Of a stretch of 64,000 nucleotides of DNA, positions 59,650 to 64,000 are shown piece by piece (within the stretch, counting starts at the first letter, position 1; every line of letters starts with the position of its first letter). Made by a program: the position numbers and the translations under genes. The notes under the pieces are model-generated. The model was not told where the DNA came from. It did no database searches and saw only the letters and a list, made by a program, of their open reading frames with translations. Source of the stretch: Paraburkholderia aromaticivorans (GTDB taxonomy: Bacteria > Pseudomonadota > Gammaproteobacteria > Burkholderiales > Burkholderiaceae); assembly GCF_012689525.1 (NCBI RefSeq), contig NZ_CP051516.1:3224001-3288000 (forward strand), given 5' to 3'.

Positions 59650-61068
59650 ATGACCCAAACCGCTTTCCTCGCCGCCTGCCGCGACGCCATCGGCGCCGCG
59701 CAGGTGCTGACCGATCCGCACGACACCGCCCCGTACCTGACCGACTGGCGCCGCCGCTACACCGGCGCGGCGTGCGCGGTGCTCTGCCCGGCCACGCCTG
59801 ACGAAGTCGCGGCACTCGTCAAGCTCGCCGTCGAACATCGCATCGCGCTGGTTCCGCAAGGCGGCAACACGGGTCTCGCCGGGGGCGCCACGCCGGACGC
59901 AGGCGGCGCGCAGGCGGTCATCAGCTTGCGGCGTCTGAACCGGGTGCGCGACATCGATCCGCACAACAACACGATCACGGTCGAAGCCGGCGTGATTCTC
60001 GCCGAAGTGCAGAAGCACGCCGACGAGGCTGCCCGTCTGTTCCCCTTAAGCCTCGCCGCCGAAGGCAGCTGCACGATCGGCGGCAATCTCGCCACCAATG
60101 CGGGCGGCACCGGCGTGCTCCGCTACGGCAACGCACGGGAGTTGTGCCTCGGGCTCGAAGTGGTCACGGCGCAAGGCGAACTGTGGGACGGCCTGCGCGG
60201 ACTGCGCAAGGACAACACCGGCTACGATCTGCGCGACCTGTTCATCGGCGCGGAAGGCACGCTCGGCATCATCACCGCCGCCGTGCTCAAGTTGCATCCG
60301 AAACCGGCCGCGCGCGTCACGGCGCTCGCCGCGCTTGCGTCGCCGTATGCCGCGCTCGACTTTTTATCGCTCACGCAGCGCATCGCCGGGCCGCTGTTGA
60401 CCGGTTTCGAACTGATGTCGGATTTCTGCCTGCGGCTGGTCGGCCGGCATTTCGAGCAGATGCGCTATCCGTTTGCCGAGCCGCACGCGCAAGTCGTGCT
60501 GCTCGAACTGTCGGATAGCGAAAGCGAGGAACACGCGCGCGGACTGTTCGAGCGTTTGATGGAAACTGCGCTCGAAAACGGCCTGGTGCAAGACGCGGTG
60601 GTCGCGGAAAATCTCAGCCAGTCGCGGGCGTTCTGGAACCTGCGCGAACACATTCCGCTCGCTCAGGCCGAGGAAGGCCTGAACATCAAGCACGACATCG
60701 CGGTGCCGGTCTCGCGTGTCGGCCACTTCATCGAGGAAACCGACGCGGCGATCGCGCAGGCCGTGCCGGGCGCGCGCATGGTGACGTTCGGCCATCTCGG
60801 CGACGGCAATCTGCACTACAACGTGCAGGCGCCCGAGGGCGTCGACGCGAAAGCGTTCCTCACGCAGTACCAGAGCCCGATCAACCAGATCGTCTACGAC
60901 AGCGTGCACCGGCATCGCGGCAGCATCAGCGCGGAACACGGGCTCGGCCAGTTGAAGATCGACGAGGCGATGCGCTACAAGCAGGACGTCGAAGTGCAGT
61001 TGATGCGCGCCGTCAAACGTGCGCTCGATCCGCTGAATCTGATGAATCCGGGCAAGGTGCTACGCTAG
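59650..61068 (+). CDS. FAD-linked oxidase, GlcD/D-2-hydroxyglutarate dehydrogenase type
   Basis: The 472-residue protein has the FAD_binding_4 domain (PQGGNTGLAGGATPDAGG near 58-75, NAGGTGVLRYGN, GTLGIITAAVLKLHPKP) and the FAD-oxidase C domain (FGHLGDGNLHYNVQAP, SAEHGLGQLK). It oxidises a 2-hydroxy acid, perhaps D-2-hydroxyglutarate or D-lactate; the exact substrate is open. Confidence 0.9.
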   Translation: MTQTAFLAACRDAIGAAQVLTDPHDTAPYLTDWRRRYTGAACAVLCPATPDEVAALVKLAVEHRIALVPQGGNTGLAGGATPDAGGAQAVISLRRLNRVRDIDPHNNTITVEAGVILAEVQKHADEAARLFPLSLAAEGSCTIGGNLATNAGGTGVLRYGNARELCLGLEVVTAQGELWDGLRGLRKDNTGYDLRDLFIGAEGTLGIITAAVLKLHPKPAARVTALAALASPYAALDFLSLTQRIAGPLLTGFELMSDFCLRLVGRHFEQMRYPFAEPHAQVVLLELSDSESEEHARGLFERLMETALENGLVQDAVVAENLSQSRAFWNLREHIPLAQAEEGLNIKHDIAVPVSRVGHFIEETDAAIAQAVPGARMVTFGHLGDGNLHYNVQAPEGVDAKAFLTQYQSPINQIVYDSVHRHRGSISAEHGLGQLKIDEAMRYKQDVEVQLMRAVKRALDPLNLMNPGKVLR

Positions 61069-61118
61069 CGTCTGATGCTCCGCGCTCCCCTGCGGAGCCC
61101 CTTGCAGGAGTCGTGGTC

Positions 61119-61925
61119 GTGAAGATTCGAGTGCTGTCCGATCTGCATCTGGAGAACGACGAGCCCGAGCTGATCCCGCATGCGCAGGCGGATCTGATCG
61201 TGCTGGCCGGCGACATCCACAATCACGCGGCCGGACCGCGCTGGGCCGCGCAGACTTTCGACGGCGCCGTGCCGGTGGTCTACGTGCCCGGCAATCACGA
61301 GTACTACGACGGCGAGTTCAGCGCGCTTGACGCCGCGCTCTACGACGCGGCCGCGCAGGTCGACAACGTGCACGTGCTGAACAACGCTGCGCTGGTCGAC
61401 CCGCAAGGCCGGTGGCGCGTGCTCGGCACGACCTTGTGGACCGACTTCGCGTTGTACGGAAACGACCCGGACACGCTCGCCGATTCGATCGAGGCGTCGC
61501 GCAAGGTGATGCTCGATTTCCGCGGGCTGATCCAGATGAACTGGCCGCACGACACCCACGACGCAACGCGCGACTTCACGCCCGACGACTCGCTCGCGCT
61601 GCACCGGCAAGCGCGCGCCTGGCTCGAAGGCGAACTCGCCAGGCCGTTTGGCGGCAAGACGATCGTCGTCACGCATCACGCGCCGCATCGGTTGAGTCTG
61701 GCCGAGCGCTATGCGGAAGACCTCGTGTCGGCGGGCTTCGTCAATCACTTGCCGGACCTCGTCGGCCCGCCTGTCGCGCTGTGGATTCATGGGCATACGC
61801 ATACGCCGTTCGACTACAGCGTGAACGGCACGCGTGTGGTCTGCAATCCGCGCGGCTATCTCGACCGGCGCACTGGCCTGCTGGAAAATCCGCTTTTTGC
61901 GTGGGATAAGGTCGTCGAGATTTAG
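61119..61925 (+). CDS. Metallophosphoesterase
   Basis: The 268-residue protein has the five calcineurin-like motifs: LSDLHLENDE, AGDIHNH, PGNHEYYDGEF, VTHHAPH and HGHTHTPFD. GTG 61119 is favoured because AGGAG lies eight bases upstream; GTG 61113 is in frame but too close to it. Substrate unknown. Confidence 0.88.
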   Translation: MKIRVLSDLHLENDEPELIPHAQADLIVLAGDIHNHAAGPRWAAQTFDGAVPVVYVPGNHEYYDGEFSALDAALYDAAAQVDNVHVLNNAALVDPQGRWRVLGTTLWTDFALYGNDPDTLADSIEASRKVMLDFRGLIQMNWPHDTHDATRDFTPDDSLALHRQARAWLEGELARPFGGKTIVVTHHAPHRLSLAERYAEDLVSAGFVNHLPDLVGPPVALWIHGHTHTPFDYSVNGTRVVCNPRGYLDRRTGLLENPLFAWDKVVEI

Positions 61926-61934
61926 CGGCCACTT

Positions 61935-62045
61935 GAGGTGGCTTGGGTCGGGCCCGGCTTGGGTCGCTCGGGCCGGCTCGGGCCGACTCGGCTCGGCCGG
62001 GTCGCCCGCCTTGGGGCCGATCTGGGTAGCGGGCTCGCACGGCAG
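61935..62045. repeat. Low-complexity GGGTCG/CGGCTCGG tract
   Basis: Degenerate repeats of six to nine bases (GGGTCG, CGGGCCGGC, GACTCGGCTCGG) fill the start of the 200-bp gap between the phosphoesterase and SRAP genes. It looks like slippage-grown spacer DNA. Confidence 0.6.
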
Positions 62046-62128
62046 GCACTACGCTGTCGAGGTTGTCGAATCGCGGTTATCCAACGGCGGTTATCGAAAC
62101 CCAAGCCGGTCGTCTCCGGAGGTCGCTC

Positions 62129-62851
62129 ATGTGTGGTCGAATCAGCCAGTACCGCGATCCGCATTTCTACGCCGAGCACCTCGGTCTCGCCGATCCGCTC
62201 ATGCTCTTCGATGCCGCCGACCGCCGTCCCGGCTACAACCTCGCGCCCGGCACCCACCCGCTCGCCATCTACCCGGATCAAACGGTGCACGCGGTCCGCT
62301 GGGGTTATTGCCCGGACTGGGCACGCGAACAGCATCTGCCGCAGACGATCAATGCGCGCGCCGACGCCGCGCCGAACGGGCGCTACTTCAAGGACCTGTG
62401 GAAAACCGGACGGGTATTGGTGCCGGCGGACGGCTGGTTCGAGTGGCGCACGGAAACCGCGCCCGTGACCACCATCGCGGATAGCAAAGACAGACTAGAC
62501 GAGCCGCCAGGCCGCCAACCCTACTTCGTGCATCTGAAGAGCGACGCGCCCATGTATCTCGCAGCGCTCTCGAGCGTGCGCGGCACCGAACCGCAAACGG
62601 AAGGCATGGGGATGGTGATCGTGACGGCCATCGCCGACGCGGGTCTCGTCGACGTGCACGACCGCCGTCCGCTGGCATTCGCGCCGGACGCGGCGCGCCG
62701 CTGGCTGGACCCGACGCTCCCGCTCGACGAACTCGAGCAGTTGACGCGCAGCGCAGGCTTAGCCGCCGGGCGCTTTCGCTGGCATCGGGTGAGCCGCGAA
62801 GTGGACCGCACGCTCAACGACGAGCCGGGTCTGATCGCAGCAATGAACTGA
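62129..62851 (+). CDS. SRAP/YedK family abasic-site protein
   Basis: The 240-residue protein has Cys2 (MCGRISQ), which forms a thiazolidine link with abasic sites in single-stranded DNA. It also has the Asn in INARADAA, the Glu in DGWFEWR and the His in VDVHDRRP. GGAGG lies seven bases before ATG 62129. It is the HMCES/YedK family. There is a gap of about 200 bp after the phosphoesterase gene. Confidence 0.93.
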   Translation: MCGRISQYRDPHFYAEHLGLADPLMLFDAADRRPGYNLAPGTHPLAIYPDQTVHAVRWGYCPDWAREQHLPQTINARADAAPNGRYFKDLWKTGRVLVPADGWFEWRTETAPVTTIADSKDRLDEPPGRQPYFVHLKSDAPMYLAALSSVRGTEPQTEGMGMVIVTAIADAGLVDVHDRRPLAFAPDAARRWLDPTLPLDELEQLTRSAGLAAGRFRWHRVSREVDRTLNDEPGLIAAMN

Positions 62852-63032
62852 ATTTGAGCGCCGGACGTGAGCGCGGAAGATGGGTGAACCGCGACGCCCC
62901 AAGGCGGATGCGCCCGATCGCCGCACACTGAACTGAATGTCAGCGCCGGACATGAGGCCGGAACGTGGGCCAACAGCATCGCCCCAAGGACAGAAAAACA
63001 GGCTGCCCGCTAAAGAGGCGCCACGTCGAACT

Positions 63033-63191
63033 TCAACGATCGCGCCGCTGCCCCTGCAAATCCGGGCGCTCGACCTTGACCGGCACCAGTTGCGGCTGCT
63101 GTTCGCGCAGGCGGCGCAGCAAATCGCGCGATGCGGCGATCCCGATCAAGCCAAACATGACGGCCACGCCGATCATCAGATGCGTATCCAT
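63033..63191 (-). CDS. Small membrane protein, 52 residues
   Basis: ATG 63191 follows GAGGGACTC. One hydrophobic segment (MIGVAVMFGLIGIAASRDLL, 6-25) is followed by a basic tail (RRLREQQPQLVPVKVER). No family is recognised. A longer frame exists upstream but lacks hydrophobic continuity. Confidence 0.55.
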   Translation of the reverse strand: MDTHLMIGVAVMFGLIGIAASRDLLRRLREQQPQLVPVKVERPDLQGQRRDR

Positions 63192-63410
63192 GAGTCCCTC
63201 GTCCTTCTGTCGTTGCGATTTGTAGCGATTTGCCGAACGGCGGCGAACTGAGCGCGTCCGGTGCAATACCGCAGCGCATGAACGACACGTTAGCAAATCG
63301 ACCGCACGGCAGAAGTAAGGAAATGTTGCGACGCGGCACTTATGTAACAGGCGCTCCCGCCACCTCGCGGCCGACCGTCGACCATCGCCGAACGCCCGCG
63401 CGGCGCGGTG

Positions 63411-64000
63411 TCAAGCGCGCGCGAACTCGCGCAGTTCCTCCTGATCCGCAGCCAGCGTGGCGGGCAATTCGTCGCGCAGGAACTCGACCCACGTGCGGAT
63501 CTTGGCGTCCAGATACTGCCGGGACGGATACAACGCGTACAGATTCATTTCCTGCGACGTGTATTCCGGCAGCAGCCACACCAGTTCTCCACTTCGCAAA
63601 CCGCTGATTGCCGAGTAGATCGGAATCAGCCCGACGCCCATGCCGCTCGACACCGCCACCGCCATGGCTTCGGCGACGTTCACCTGGAAGGTGGTCGCGC
63701 CGAGAGCGATGGTTTCCTCGCCGTTCGGGCCGTCGAAAGTCCATTTGTCGGTGGGGAACACCGGCGTGACCATTTGCAGACACGCATGGCGCGCGAGGTC
63801 GGCCGGCGTTTGCGGCGCGCCGTGCCGCTCCAGATAAGCAGGCGACGCACACGCAATGCTGAACGCGCTGCCGAGCCGCTGCGACACCAGCCCCGAATCC
63901 GGCAGACTGGTAGCGAGCGTAAGCGACACGTCGAAACCTTCGTCGAGCAGATCGGGCATGCGCTGCGCAAGGGTCAATTCGATATGCACGTCCGGATAAC
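63411..64000 (-). CDS. LysR-family transcriptional regulator, 5' end cut by the window
   Basis: About 196 C-terminal residues are present; the HTH lies beyond the right edge. The substrate-binding domain shows LTLAQRMPDLLDEGFDVSL, SQRLGSAFSIACASPAYLER and GVGLIPIYSAISGLRSGELV, close to the CrgA/DsdC-like group of LysR proteins in Burkholderia. Confidence 0.88.
   Translation of the reverse strand, partial: YPDVHIELTLAQRMPDLLDEGFDVSLTLATSLPDSGLVSQRLGSAFSIACASPAYLERHGAPQTPADLARHACLQMVTPVFPTDKWTFDGPNGEETIALGATTFQVNVAEAMAVAVSSGMGVGLIPIYSAISGLRSGELVWLLPEYTSQEMNLYALYPSRQYLDAKIRTWVEFLRDELPATLAADQEELREFARA

Noticed and set aside
61935..62045. Tandem repeat array as a regulatory or clustered-repeat element
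   Set aside because: The units are irregular in length and sequence and fit slippage in a GC-rich spacer; only low-complexity status is reported.

Overview
The window looks like a piece of a chromosome from the Burkholderia/Paraburkholderia group (Betaproteobacteria). The chromosomal parts are GC-rich. The block relA, tRNA-Val, thrS, infC, rpmI, rplT, pheS, pheT, ihfA, merR-like, tRNA-Pro is the usual order there, and many ordinary housekeeping genes follow it. The genus is inferred from gene order and protein similarity recalled from memory, not from a search.

Left flank (1-8540): a catabolic cluster for creatinine and creatine, all on the minus strand. Creatininase and creatinase retain the known metal ligands and catalytic histidine. 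They sit with an NCS1 permease, an MFS transporter cut by the window edge, a second glyA, a FolB-like gene and a GlxA-type (PfpI plus AraC) regulator resembling CahR. Creatinine would become creatine, then sarcosine plus urea. glyA and the folB-like gene fit the one-carbon/folate demand of sarcosine oxidation, although sarcosine oxidase is not in the window. Each of the three transcription units is preceded by the same 26-bp element, two TGTCG half-sites 21 bp apart, which probably binds the regulator.

Centre (8543-30353): a 21.8-kb integrated element in the 3' end of tRNA-Pro(GGG). A 32-bp piece of the tRNA is repeated exactly at both ends and a tyrosine integrase lies beside the intact tRNA. 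Cargo from left to right is: a SEC-C protein; a decayed IS630-family element; a Tat-exported DUF1353 protein divergent from a secreted caspase-FGE fusion and a lipoprotein; a two-helix membrane protein with an FRG-domain protein; a minus-strand phage-tail cassette (RHH protein, two unknown proteins, Mu gp44-like hub, tail fibre, a 59-residue protein) without capsid genes; a degenerate second recombinase; a beta-helix membrane protein; an HTH-ParA protein; and a BrnA/HicB-like orphan antitoxin. This is where undescribed biology is most likely.

Right of the island (30400-41190): the translation and stringent-response block, with infC starting at ATC. From 41190 to 64000 there are ordinary chromosomal genes: RidA, hydrolases, ScoAB, a PAS-LuxR regulator, thioesterase, SDR, ETF-ubiquinone oxidoreductase, a TPR glycosyltransferase-like protein, aroC, an MFS-PlsC fusion, a CBS protein, an O-acetylhomoserine sulfhydrylase-like enzyme, YihY, WrbA, an FAD oxidase, a phosphoesterase, SRAP, and a LysR gene cut by the right edge.
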